Source: CAZZBK01 sp964387325
GTDB lineage: Bacteria > Planctomycetota > Planctomycetia > Pirellulales > PNKZ01
Length of the DNA: 41,323 nucleotides
Assembly: GCA_964387325.1 (NCBI GenBank)
Contig: CAYLYE010000023.1
Span: forward strand, 1-41,323
Direction of reading: 5' to 3'
Part shown: piece by piece, positions 18,301 through 25,927 of the stretch
Position numbering within the stretch: position 1 is the first letter of the stretch
Layout of the letters: each line of letters begins with the position of its first letter
Notes under the pieces: generated by a model
Told to the model about the DNA's origin: nothing
Database searches by the model: none
What the model saw: only the letters and a program-made list of their open reading frames with translations
Position numbers and translations under genes: made by a program

Positions 18301-19197
18301 TTAGCCCCTTACGATGTTGTGGCGGGAATGAGTACCGATCCACAAGCGCGATTCATGTCGCCACGGGTTCGATTAGCGCCGGGAGCCGAGGAGTGGCTCG
18401 AGGCACAGATCGGCGAATTGTGGAATCGACTTGGAACGCTGAAAAGCCCCCCCACGCTGACTGCGGTGGCGAATACCGATTTTGAGGTTTCCACGTCGCG
18501 AGCGTTGCCTGCCCACTGGGATCTCGAACCGCGTGAAGGGAGCTCAGCCACGATTGATCCAACGCAGCGTCATGGCGGACAACATTCGTTACGGCTCAAG
18601 GCGCAACAGAAAGGTGCTCAACTCCGTAGCAGACCATTCACCTCCCCGGCGAGTGGCCGATTGAGTGTCTCTGCTTGGTTGCGGATCGATGAAGAGGCGG
18701 CGCAACCTACGGTTCGGCTGGGTGTTGCCCGCGCCGACGGCGACCCCCGCTATGCTCGTTTTGTGCAGTTTGGCGTGCCCGAGAAGGCCCAGCGTTTAGA
18801 ATCCAAATGGACTCAGTACCTATTCCAGATCACGGACTGGCCGGGCGAGGACGTGCCGTTGCAAGTGCGCGTCGAACTCGACGGATTTGGTACGGTCTGG
18901 CTCGATGACCTGGAACTGCTTGACCTAGACTTTAACGATACCGAGCAGACGGAATTGTCGAAGATCATTACGCTGATCGATTACAAACGTAAAAACCATG
19001 AAGTGACCGATGCCGTGCAGTTGTTACAAGGCTATTGGCCGCGATTTTTGTTGTCGCAAGTACCCAAGGTCGACGAGTTTAATCCCTCTCCCAGCATTGT
19101 ATCGACTGAGAAAACATTCCCTGCGGTTACTCCGCAACGGCCGACCGGCCTGTATGACCGTTTTAAGCAATGGCTGCCGCGATGGTCGAAGAACTAA
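15340..19197 (+). CDS. Large secreted glycoside-hydrolase-like (GHL10-type) protein with C-terminal carbohydrate-binding-like domain
   Basis: 1285 residues from the ATG at 15340. A signal peptide of about 21 residues (M-M-C-R-A-I-I-V-A-C, cleavage near S-T-H-A/D-D) supports this start; an earlier ATG at 15277 adds a Pro/Arg-rich stretch ahead of it. Residues 23-480 look like beta-rich domains. About 500-760 resemble the TIM barrel of GHL10-type glycosidase-like proteins (a Y-N-A-M-V-L-N-V-Y strand, then N-P-L-H-P-R-V-Q-Q and E-V-V-E-R-Y-G-S-H-P-S-F-H-G-L), but I cannot name catalytic carboxylates. Around 1043-1190 a jelly-roll fold begins N-T-D-F-E-V-S, typical of CBM4/9-like modules. It is probably exported to the periplasm or cell surface and binds or degrades polysaccharide (inference). 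Confidence 0.7.
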   Translation: MMCRAIIVACAWCCFLSSTHADDLALRVRLEWGGGVERAWQGLLQVDPGALATPQSLSFDSDAPGSLRVETGKIYIQSTRKRTYDGCDVSLIATAEATLRLQLSDESGFVKTVELPVARLLDEAMNVPLDEHGNRLFARRAPGDRLRVTLPRDHLVFAPGELFLGRAQPHRLAASAGNKLHYEAKLLTRQGRTVWSDDRDITIQPDDGWPAIEWSCKVPNDEGVYDLVLQLSRRVLGERLISRGVLEERRVQLVVVAPRAVDRASAGTWQLDTLLEMDPTHANWRDRLVPLNASWPHGPITRRAPLFNQPLSVVSHPLGTMAQLASTAVNQEPAWQAYPLPIMRPGQPHVLEVDYPTDYSQVLGVSIVDDPSVAGSQPIGLDSGVYVEPLGPSGVAGMARHRVIFWPRSTSTWAIVSNQRRRGSAVFNKLRLLGPRASAIPTLPNLALTPLPNLHLPRAISPAAANSERTLAAYFGRPLFLENFGAPQANDPGPAPTGRPLDDWQTFLDGGRRLIEYLQYVGYNAMVLNVYADGSSLYPSQLVEPTPRYDDGTLFSSGQDPHRKDVVEMLMRLCDRESIRMVASMQFTAPLPSLETLRHDSASEAVGLRLYHNDGQQANLASNSNAPLYNPLHPRVQQAMLETIAEVVERYGSHPSFHGLAVQFTPQSFTQLPSADWGCDPDTLARFFREQKTPVTWYANDAWGQARSLVRGTHRAAWLEWRTRELHAFYQRVAAVVTRKRSDAKLYLLTGELLQSPELQSQLRPELPRKLSADEIIRGTGIDPALFVADPSIVLCTPQRIEPLESLPSAASDLEFNEYVTPAIRAQTGKSRTSILYHPPLESQLNIEYRPGQNSRVRLVSQLSPAGAHNRQRFAHALAADDAQWIIDGGWMLPLGQEDELRELIAVYRQLPSGPFETLPGSPQPVTIRMHRSGDRTYVYWVNASPWHATVTQTILAQEGSRLDPLGSPQRFSSTNGSSAERELTIDLAPYDVVAGMSTDPQARFMSPRVRLAPGAEEWLEAQIGELWNRLGTLKSPPTLTAVANTDFEVSTSRALPAHWDLEPREGSSATIDPTQRHGGQHSLRLKAQQKGAQLRSRPFTSPASGRLSVSAWLRIDEEAAQPTVRLGVARADGDPRYARFVQFGVPEKAQRLESKWTQYLFQITDWPGEDVPLQVRVELDGFGTVWLDDLELLDLDFNDTEQTELSKIITLIDYKRKNHEVTDAVQLLQGYWPRFLLSQVPKVDEFNPSPSIVSTEKTFPAVTPQRPTGLYDRFKQWLPRWSKN

Positions 19198-19207
19198 AGG
19201 AGAGCGG

Positions 19208-19867
19208 TCAGTTGGTTTCGACAAGCAGTTTCATCGCGGCGTCATGCCCCAGAGAAGCTTCGCGCCCCTCGACTTGAACGCGAACGACCCCCGCCTCGCG
19301 TTGACTGGCAACCACCTTGCCTTGTGCATCGAGAACTAGCCCCGAGTCTGTTAGATAACGTAAGAACTCGGGTGACTGATCCAAGACACGAATCAGGCGG
19401 AACGTTTCGCCCGGCTGGCACTCGAATAGCGATCGACTGTCTGGCGTCGCCAACGTACCATCGGCCGCGGGGATCGGGTCGCCATGCGGGTCAACCTTCG
19501 GAAACCCCAGAAATGCGTCGATGCGATCCACCAGCAGATCGCTCACGGCATGTTCCATATGTTCGGCTTCAGCATGCACTTCGTCCCAACTGAGCGACAG
19601 GGTTTTCACCAGAAACAACTCGATGAGTCGATGCCGTCGGACGACTCGCAGCGCCAATGCCAAACCGGAATCCGTGAGCTGTGCGCCTTCGTAGGGCATG
19701 TAGGTCGCGAGGCCCGTATGGGCCAGCGTCTTGAGCATGCTGGTGACGGTACCTGCCGAGACACCAAGGACCTGCGCCAGTTCGCCGGTCGGCGCGGCCC
19801 GCTCGACACCGGTTCCGCTCAATTGATAGATGGCCTTGAGATAATTTTCGACCGTTAAGCTGAGCAC
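19208..19867 (-). CDS. DtxR/MntR-family metal-dependent transcriptional regulator
   Basis: 219 residues. A winged helix-turn-helix (about 5-65: T-V-E-N-Y-L-K-A-I-Y, then A-Q-V-L-G-V-S-A-G-T-V-T-S-M-L) is followed by the dimerisation/metal domain (70-145) and a FeoA/SH3-like tail (145-215). Aligned to DtxR numbering, ancillary-site residues His79, Glu83 and His98 are kept, and the primary site reads Glu102, Glu105 and His106. Glu at 102 is the manganese-type choice (MntR) where iron sensors have Cys. However, the helix-1 ligand position is Asn8 rather than Asp or Met10, so metal preference is uncertain. It would repress metal uptake genes; none are adjacent. It converges on the large secreted protein gene with a 10-bp gap. 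Confidence 0.88.
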   Translation of the reverse strand: MLSLTVENYLKAIYQLSGTGVERAAPTGELAQVLGVSAGTVTSMLKTLAHTGLATYMPYEGAQLTDSGLALALRVVRRHRLIELFLVKTLSLSWDEVHAEAEHMEHAVSDLLVDRIDAFLGFPKVDPHGDPIPAADGTLATPDSRSLFECQPGETFRLIRVLDQSPEFLRYLTDSGLVLDAQGKVVASQREAGVVRVQVEGREASLGHDAAMKLLVETN

Positions 19868-20002
19868 TACGACATCCTCGACGAGCTGAAACCACCATTG
19901 CCTCGGCCTATTCTACGGAAGTGCGCGTCGTCTGGCGAGACGGGGTACGGTCCTCAGGCCGAGGAACCTTCGAGGCCATCGGGACGGAGACTCGGCCGCC
20001 GA

Positions 20003-21472
20003 TTAAGCCAGCAATTCTTTGATCACCCGGGCAGGTTCAACTCCCGTCAGGCGGAAATCGAGCCCTTGATGGCGATAGGTGAAACGCTCGTGATCAAAGC
20101 CGAGCAATTTCAACACGCTGGCATGCAGATCGCGGATGTGGACCGGGTCGCGGATGATGTTGTAGCTGAAGTCATCCGTCTCGCCGTAGATGGTGCCCCC
20201 CTTGGCGCCACCGCCGGCCATCCACATGGTAAAGCAGCGCGGGTGATGGTCGCGGCCGTAGTTTTCCTTGGTCAGCCCGCCTTGCGAGTAGATCGTGCGA
20301 CCGAACTCGCCACCCCAGATGATCAGCGTGTCGTCGAACATACCTCGTTGCTTTAGGTCGTTGATCAGGCCATACGTGGGCTGATCGACGTCCTTGCACT
20401 GCGAGGGCATGCGATTGACTAGGTTGGCGTGATGGTCCCAGTTGTTGTGATACACCTGCACAAAGCGAACACCGCGCTCGACGAGCCGTCGGGCCATGAG
20501 CATCGAATTGGCGAGGCTGCCGGGCTTCTTGGCTTCGTCGCCGTAGAGTTCAAATGTCCTGGCGGGTTCGTTGTTGATATCCGTCAGTTCCGGCACCGAG
20601 GCCTGCATACGAAACGCCATCTCGTACTGTTCGATCCGGGTTTGAGTTTCCGGGTCGCCGACCGTGCGTAAGGTTTGTTCGTTGAGTGCGCGCAGGCTGT
20701 CGAGCATGCGACGACGTACTTGATCGTTCACTCCGGGTGGGTTGTTGATGTATAGAATCGGATCCCCTTTGCTGCGGAACGCGACTCCGGTGTGATGTCC
20801 AGGCAGAAATCCGCTCGACCACAGACGTGCCGAGATGGCTTGTTCTTGTTCGCGATTGCTGGGAACCGCAACGAGCACGACAAACGTGGGCAGGTTGTCA
20901 TTCAGTGAACCAAGCCCATACGAGGCCCAAGAGCCCAGGCAGGGGCGGCCCGTCACTTGGCTACCGGTCTGCATCGCCACAATGGCCGGTTCGTGGTTGA
21001 TGGCTTCGGTGTGCATCGAGCGGATGAAGCACATATCGTCGACGCATTTGGCCGTCTGAGGCAGCAGATCGGTTACCCACATGCCGCACTCGCCATGTCG
21101 CGAGAACTTGTATTTGGCCGGCGCGATCGGAAAGCGGGCCTGACCCGACGTCATCGTCGTAAGACGCTGGCCCATGCGAATCGAGTCGGGCAGGTCCTTG
21201 TCGAACCACTCCTGCATGACGGGTTTGTAGTCGTAGAGGTCCATCTGAGCAGGTCCACCAACCATGTGCAGATAGATGACGTTCTTGGCCTTGGGGGCGA
21301 AGTGTGGCCCTGGCGCGCTCCCCTTGCCTCCTTCCGATGAAGTGGCCGCCGACAGCGTGCCCGACTCACGCGCTAAGAGCGAACTGAGCGCGGACCAACC
21401 GACAACATTCTTGCCGTGACCCAAGAACTGACGACGGGTTTCCAATGATTTTATTAATTGGAGCGGGTTCAT
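20003..21472 (-). CDS. DUF1501 secreted protein (sulfatase-like fold)
   Basis: 489 residues of DUF1501, a family expanded in planctomycetes and related to the alkaline phosphatase/sulfatase fold. The N-terminus has a twin-arginine-like T-R-R-Q-F-L segment, suggesting Tat export. Family hallmarks are K-N-V-I-Y-L-H-M-V-G-G-P-A-Q-M-D, H-T-E-A-I-N-H-E-P-A near 155, W-D-H-H near 345 and I-W-G-G-E-F-G-R-T at about 390, followed by G-R-D-H-H-P-R. It is encoded 68 bp downstream of the DUF1553 gene on the same strand, the usual pairing in these bacteria. The function of the pair is not established; a role in exported polymer breakdown is often assumed. Confidence 0.92.
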   Translation of the reverse strand: MNPLQLIKSLETRRQFLGHGKNVVGWSALSSLLARESGTLSAATSSEGGKGSAPGPHFAPKAKNVIYLHMVGGPAQMDLYDYKPVMQEWFDKDLPDSIRMGQRLTTMTSGQARFPIAPAKYKFSRHGECGMWVTDLLPQTAKCVDDMCFIRSMHTEAINHEPAIVAMQTGSQVTGRPCLGSWASYGLGSLNDNLPTFVVLVAVPSNREQEQAISARLWSSGFLPGHHTGVAFRSKGDPILYINNPPGVNDQVRRRMLDSLRALNEQTLRTVGDPETQTRIEQYEMAFRMQASVPELTDINNEPARTFELYGDEAKKPGSLANSMLMARRLVERGVRFVQVYHNNWDHHANLVNRMPSQCKDVDQPTYGLINDLKQRGMFDDTLIIWGGEFGRTIYSQGGLTKENYGRDHHPRCFTMWMAGGGAKGGTIYGETDDFSYNIIRDPVHIRDLHASVLKLLGFDHERFTYRHQGLDFRLTGVEPARVIKELLA

Positions 21473-21540
21473 GATCGATCATCGCAGTAGGGACATGAGG
21501 CGGGTACGGACAACCAAGACGATCGGACTCGATCGTCTCG

Positions 21541-24500
21541 TTACTTGTTCAATACTTCATCCAAATTAAACAGCGTGCTGCACACATTGGTCCAAGCGGC
21601 CAGCGTGGCGGGATCGAGTGACGAGTCGCGCTGGCTCTCGCCCACCTGGATCAACTGTCTGGCCGCCTCTTTATTCGCCTGATAGTAGGCGAGCATTTCG
21701 GCTACGGCCGGCTCGATCAGCTTGGCCTCGTCGCTCTTGAGCGCGCGGCACAGGATGCGTTTCGCCGCTACATCGAGGGTCTTGCGCGAGTCGCCGCCGG
21801 TCTGTTTAAGTACGGCTTGGGCGGTATTACGCGCGGCCTCGACGAACTGCGGATCGTTGAGCGTGATCAAGGCTTGCAACGGCGTGTTCGTCCGTTCGCG
21901 GCGCAGGCAACTGAACTCGCGCGACGGCGCGTTGAACGTCTCCATATTCGGCGGCGGAGACATTCGCTTCCAGAAGGTATAAACACTGCGGCGATACAAA
22001 TTCTCGCCCGTGTCTTGCTTGTAATCACGGGTATTTCCGCCAGGCAGTCCGACGATGTCCCAGAGCCCTTCGGGCTGATACGGCTTGGTGCCGGGGCCAC
22101 CCATTCTTGCCGACAGAGTACCGCTCACCGACAGGGCGTAATCGCGAATCATCTCGGCATCCAAACGGAAACGCGGTCCGCGCGACAGCAACCGATTCTC
22201 GCGGTCCTTTTCGAGTTTCGCCGGAGTTGTAACCGCTGCCTGACGGTAGGTCGCCGAGGTGAGCAACAATTTGAACAATTGCTTGACGTTCCAGCCACTC
22301 TCACGGAACTCGACCGCGAGCCAGTCGAGTAACTCAGGATGGCTCGGCGCGTCGCCCATGATGCCAAAGTCCTCGGCCGTTTTGACCAAGCCGACGCCAA
22401 ACAACTCCTGCCAGTAACGATTGACCGTCACACGCGAGGCGAGCGGGTTCTTGGCATCGACGAGCCATTGTGCCAAGCCAAGTCGGTTTTTTGGAGCCGA
22501 GTCGGCGAGCGGATTTAAGGCCGCGAACACGTCGGGAGTCACTTTCTCGCCCGGCTTGTCGTACTGTCCGCGCATCAGGATGTTGGCCATTGCTGGCGAA
22601 TTGGGCTTCTCTTCCTGAATATGCGTGACCACGGCCCGCGACTGCATCGCTTTCTGCTCGTCCTCCAACTGCTGTTGCTTGTCGACCGCCGCGCCGTAGG
22701 CTTGATCGACATTCTCCAGGAAGTAGTTCGTCAGCCGGTCCTTTTGTTGCGGCGTGCGTTTCTCGAGCGCCACGGCCGCGTCATTGCGTAAGTCGGCAAG
22801 CTGGGCCAATGTCTTGACTTCGCCGGCCAATAGACGGCGACCGTACACTCGAACGTCTTGAACAGCGCCGTCGGTCAGGTGGTTGACCTTGTTCGGTCGT
22901 TGACCGACAAACACCGGGCCTTCGGTGCGCGTGCTGCTCGTGAGGGGGTTACCTTGTCGGCCGCCGTCGACCGGCACGCCGTTGACATACATCTGCAACC
23001 CTTCGTTCTTGCCCGAGCCATCGTAGATCGCGGCGATATGCACCCACGCCCCAGGCTTGGCGATGCTGTTGCGAGTGGTCACGCGGATCATCCCCTTGGG
23101 CTTGGCCGTGTGCAGTGCGAAGGTCAACTTGCCGCCGCCTTGCAGTACCAATTCCCAGCCTTGTGGATCCCCCTTCGACGGTAGGTGTACAAGCAAAGCG
23201 CCGTCGTTGAGTCGTTCGCCCGGTCGGACCCACAACGCAACGCTGAAGGGCTGATCGCGATCGAAATCTCCTACGTCATTAAAATGAAGCGTGGACGACT
23301 GTGAGAGCACCGGAGCGGGGCCTAGTTTGCCATCCTTTCGCCATTCCCAATCGACCTCGGGGAGTGACGTGCCTTTAGGCGACTTGGCATCAACGCTTAG
23401 GTCGAGATCGCATGTCGGCTTCTGTGCCTGGGCTCGAATCACTTTGAAATCGTTGCCTTTGCCTTCGTTAAGCGGAGCGTGTAGTGCGAGTTTGTCACTG
23501 TCGACGTTTAACTCGTCCGCTTTAACCGTCTTCTGCCAGGCTTCAATAGTCGCTGCCGCTTCGCGACGCCGTTTCGCTTGCGCATCGCGGGCCGCGGCCA
23601 ACTCGCCGTTAATCGCCGTGAAGCGCGCGGAGTCCTCGGGCTGCGGCAGGAACATGATCGGCTTCGAGTCCTTCACGTTGCCGTCGAGCGCGCCCTGGGT
23701 CGTGTTACGGAAGAAGGCGCTCATCGAGTAGAAGTCGCGCATCGTGATCGGATCGAACTTATGATCGTGACACACGGCGCAATTGGCCGTCAGACCCAGC
23801 CACACCCAGGCGGTCGTCTCGACCCGATCGCGAGCGTAGTTCGCCAGATTTTCATCGGCGATCGTACCGCCTTCGTTGGTCGTGATATTGCAGCGGTGAA
23901 AGCCCGTGGCTAGGCGTTGCTCGTCCGACGCATTGGGTAACAAGTCGCCGGCAATCTGTTCGATCGTGAACTGATCGAACGGTTGGTTGCGATTGAACGC
24001 CCGCACGACCCAATCGCGATAAGGCCAAATCTCACGATAGTTGTCAAAATGCAAGCCGTGGGTGTCGGCATATCGGGCCGCGTCGAGCCAGTAGCGAGCG
24101 CGATGTTCGCCGTAACGGGGCGAGTCGAGCAGCTTGGCGACCAGCGCCGCATAAGCGTCGCTGGGCTCGCCGCTCTTGACAGTCGAGTAACTGCTGACAA
24201 ACTCGTCGACTTGTTCCGGAGTCGGTGGCAAACCAGTCACGTCGAGGTAGACGCGGCGGCAGAGTGTAGCAGGATCGGCTTCACCGTTGGGTGATAGCCC
24301 GATGGCTTCGAGCTTCGAGAGCACAAAACGATCGATCGGATTTCGGGCCCAGGCGTTGTTTTTGACCTCGGGCAATGCCGCTCGCTGAGGCGGGATGAAT
24401 GACCAGTGCGGCTGCCAAACAGCACCTTCGGCCACCCAGCGGCGAATCAATTCCTTCTGGCGCGGCGAAAGTTGCTTGTGAGCCTCGGGGGGCGGCATCA

Positions 24501-24792
24501 CCTGCTCGCGATCGCTCGACATAATCCGCACCACGAGCGGACTCTGCTCGGGCTTGCCTTTCACGACCAAGGGCTCATCGCCGCCGAAAAAGCCTTCCTC
24601 GCGGTCGAGACGCAAGTCTCCTTTGCGCGATCCCGGATCGGGACCATGACACTGAAAGCACACGTCGGCCAAAATCGGACGGATGTCGCGATTGAACGAT
24701 AAGTTGGTTTGGGCCGACGCCCGGGAGGCCAGGACGCTGACCAGCGATAATAGCGCGGCAAGCATCCAAACAAAACGCGGGAAGGTTCGCAT
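21541..24792 (-). CDS. PSCyt1-DUF1549-LamG-DUF1553 secreted protein (planctomycete cytochrome C family)
   Basis: 1083 residues. A signal peptide (M-R-T-F-P-R-F-V-W-M-L-A..., cleavage near A-S-A-Q) is followed by a planctomycete cytochrome-C domain with a single heme motif C45-F-Q-C48-H49, then DUF1549 (about 140-370), a Lys/Ala-rich helical linker, a concanavalin-like LamG domain (about 480-680) and DUF1553 (about 760-1030) ending with the N-A-P-S-R-E-F-S-C-L-R-R-E-R-T-N-T-P-L-Q-A segment. Length and order are typical. A LamG insert suggests sugar binding (inference). It lies first in a probable two-gene operon with the DUF1501 gene. Electron-transfer partner and substrate are unknown. Confidence 0.93.
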   Translation of the reverse strand: MRTFPRFVWMLAALLSLVSVLASRASAQTNLSFNRDIRPILADVCFQCHGPDPGSRKGDLRLDREEGFFGGDEPLVVKGKPEQSPLVVRIMSSDREQVMPPPEAHKQLSPRQKELIRRWVAEGAVWQPHWSFIPPQRAALPEVKNNAWARNPIDRFVLSKLEAIGLSPNGEADPATLCRRVYLDVTGLPPTPEQVDEFVSSYSTVKSGEPSDAYAALVAKLLDSPRYGEHRARYWLDAARYADTHGLHFDNYREIWPYRDWVVRAFNRNQPFDQFTIEQIAGDLLPNASDEQRLATGFHRCNITTNEGGTIADENLANYARDRVETTAWVWLGLTANCAVCHDHKFDPITMRDFYSMSAFFRNTTQGALDGNVKDSKPIMFLPQPEDSARFTAINGELAAARDAQAKRRREAAATIEAWQKTVKADELNVDSDKLALHAPLNEGKGNDFKVIRAQAQKPTCDLDLSVDAKSPKGTSLPEVDWEWRKDGKLGPAPVLSQSSTLHFNDVGDFDRDQPFSVALWVRPGERLNDGALLVHLPSKGDPQGWELVLQGGGKLTFALHTAKPKGMIRVTTRNSIAKPGAWVHIAAIYDGSGKNEGLQMYVNGVPVDGGRQGNPLTSSTRTEGPVFVGQRPNKVNHLTDGAVQDVRVYGRRLLAGEVKTLAQLADLRNDAAVALEKRTPQQKDRLTNYFLENVDQAYGAAVDKQQQLEDEQKAMQSRAVVTHIQEEKPNSPAMANILMRGQYDKPGEKVTPDVFAALNPLADSAPKNRLGLAQWLVDAKNPLASRVTVNRYWQELFGVGLVKTAEDFGIMGDAPSHPELLDWLAVEFRESGWNVKQLFKLLLTSATYRQAAVTTPAKLEKDRENRLLSRGPRFRLDAEMIRDYALSVSGTLSARMGGPGTKPYQPEGLWDIVGLPGGNTRDYKQDTGENLYRRSVYTFWKRMSPPPNMETFNAPSREFSCLRRERTNTPLQALITLNDPQFVEAARNTAQAVLKQTGGDSRKTLDVAAKRILCRALKSDEAKLIEPAVAEMLAYYQANKEAARQLIQVGESQRDSSLDPATLAAWTNVCSTLFNLDEVLNK

Positions 24793-24961
24793 GGTGTGGA
24801 AATGAATCGGAGGGAATTTTTCGGCAGGGAGCCCCCGAGCAAACCGGAGCTGTTTCGATTATAAATCAAACCGATCGAGCTTCGCGAGACGATTTGCCCT
24901 GATTTTATAGATCAGAGCGACTGGATCGATGCTCGTGAACGTCTCGATTTCTGGAGTAATT

Positions 24962-25720
24962 GTGCTCGAAACGCTCACTGACTTAACGTGGCAGGAATGG
25001 GTGCTGGTGGTCCTAGCGGCCGCCGGCATCGGGATCTCGAAAAGCGGCCTCGTCGGGCTGGGCATGTTTCATATCGTCGTCTTTGCCAATCTCTTTGGCG
25101 CAAAACAATCGACAGGCATTATCCTGCCCATGCTCGTCATCGGCGACCTGAGTGCGGTGGCCGCGTTTCGTCGCCATGCCCGCTGGGATTATGTCCGCCG
25201 CGTGTTGCCCCCCACGCTCATCGGCATTGTCGTCGGGTGGCTCGTCATGCGACACCTCGATGAGCAGGCATTTCGCTTCGTGACCGGTATTTTGATCCTC
25301 GGCCTGACCATGCTGCAAATAGCGCGCATGACCTGGCCCGATCAACTCTCGCACGTGCCACACTCGCCGTGGTTCGCCTGGGGACTAGGGCTCATCGCCG
25401 GCGTGACAACGATGCTCGCCAACGCTGCCGGCCCGATCGTAGCGCTCTATCTACTCGCAGTCGCTTTGCCCAAATTCGAGTTCGTAGGCACCGGGGCGTG
25501 GTTCTTCTTGATCGTCAATCTGTTCAAGCTCCCCTTTAGTGCCACGCTGGGGTTGATCCGCCCGGAGACCTTGCTGTTCAATGCGCTGTTGGCCCCCGCC
25601 GTGGTCGTCGGCCTGCTCGCGGGACGCCGTATCGTGCATCGTATTCCTCAGCGGGTGTTCGACTGGCTGCTGTTGGTGTTTACAGCCACCGCAGCGATGC
25701 GATTGATGGGAGCGTTTTGA
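24962..25720 (+). CDS. TauE/SafE-family membrane permease (sulfite exporter-like)
   Basis: Polytopic inner-membrane protein with about eight hydrophobic segments in two similar halves, of the TauE/SafE family; members export sulfite, sulfoacetate or other anions, and the substrate here is unknown. Visible family elements are the first half G-I-G-I-S-K-S-G-L-V-G-L-G and the second-half G-V-T-T-M-L-A-N-A-A-G-P-I. The GTG at 24962 (252 residues) is chosen because GGAG at 24953-24956 stands 5 nt before it; an in-frame ATG at 24929 would add 11 residues without a ribosome site. It lies divergent to the DUF1553 gene and upstream of the tRNA gene. Confidence 0.87.
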   Translation: MLETLTDLTWQEWVLVVLAAAGIGISKSGLVGLGMFHIVVFANLFGAKQSTGIILPMLVIGDLSAVAAFRRHARWDYVRRVLPPTLIGIVVGWLVMRHLDEQAFRFVTGILILGLTMLQIARMTWPDQLSHVPHSPWFAWGLGLIAGVTTMLANAAGPIVALYLLAVALPKFEFVGTGAWFFLIVNLFKLPFSATLGLIRPETLLFNALLAPAVVVGLLAGRRIVHRIPQRVFDWLLLVFTATAAMRLMGAF

Positions 25721-25727
25721 GCCGACG

Positions 25728-25770
25728 CCGACGGTACGCCAGGGGGCGGGCTCAGTTCTCCGACCGTCGG
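25728..25770. other. Inverted repeat between tauE and tRNA-Ser
   Basis: CCGACGGT (25728-25735) and ACCGTCGG (25763-25770) are perfect 8-bp inverted arms around a 27-nt loop, just after the permease stop. There is no U-run. It may be a weak terminator for the permease or unrelated to termination. Confidence 0.3.
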
Positions 25771-25787
25771 TGTTGCGAAGCCAGGGG

Positions 25788-25818
25788 TTGACTTGTCGGG
25801 CGTAAAAGATGGTAGACT
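25788..25818 (+). promoter_or_regulatory. Candidate promoter of tRNA-Ser
   Basis: TTGACT (25788-25793) and TAGACT (25813-25818) lie 23 bp before the tRNA. The -35 matches at five of six bases; the 19-bp spacer is longer than ideal. Because integration keeps the tRNA 5' part in place, this promoter drives the tRNA in both the empty and the occupied site. Confidence 0.5.
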
Positions 25819-25840
25819 AGCAGAGTGCCTTAATTGAATT

Positions 25841-25927
25841 GGATGGGTGGCCGAGTGGTTTAAGGCGGCGGTCTTGAAAACCGCTTATGGCGTGAGTCAT
25901 ACGTGGGTTCGAATCCCTCCCCATCCG
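25841..25927 (+). tRNA. tRNA-Ser(UGA), occupied by an integrative element
   Basis: 87-nt class II tRNA. Acceptor arms GGATGGG (25841-25847) and CCCATCC (25920-25926) pair fully, with discriminator G25927; CCA is not encoded. The D-arm is GCC/GGC, the anticodon arm GCGGT-cttgaaa-ACCGC with anticodon TGA at 25875-25877, and the long variable arm forms ATGGC-gtga-GTCAT. The T-arm GTGGG-ttcgaat-CCCTC has one T-T mismatch. The 3' part from 25868 on is supplied by the inserted element and is identical to the displaced host copy at 32047-32109, so a functional tRNA is restored. Confidence 0.97.

Noticed and set aside
24856..24876. AT-rich palindrome (gattataaatc) upstream of the permease as an operator
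   Set aside because: Short and unsupported by any nearby regulator or promoter geometry.
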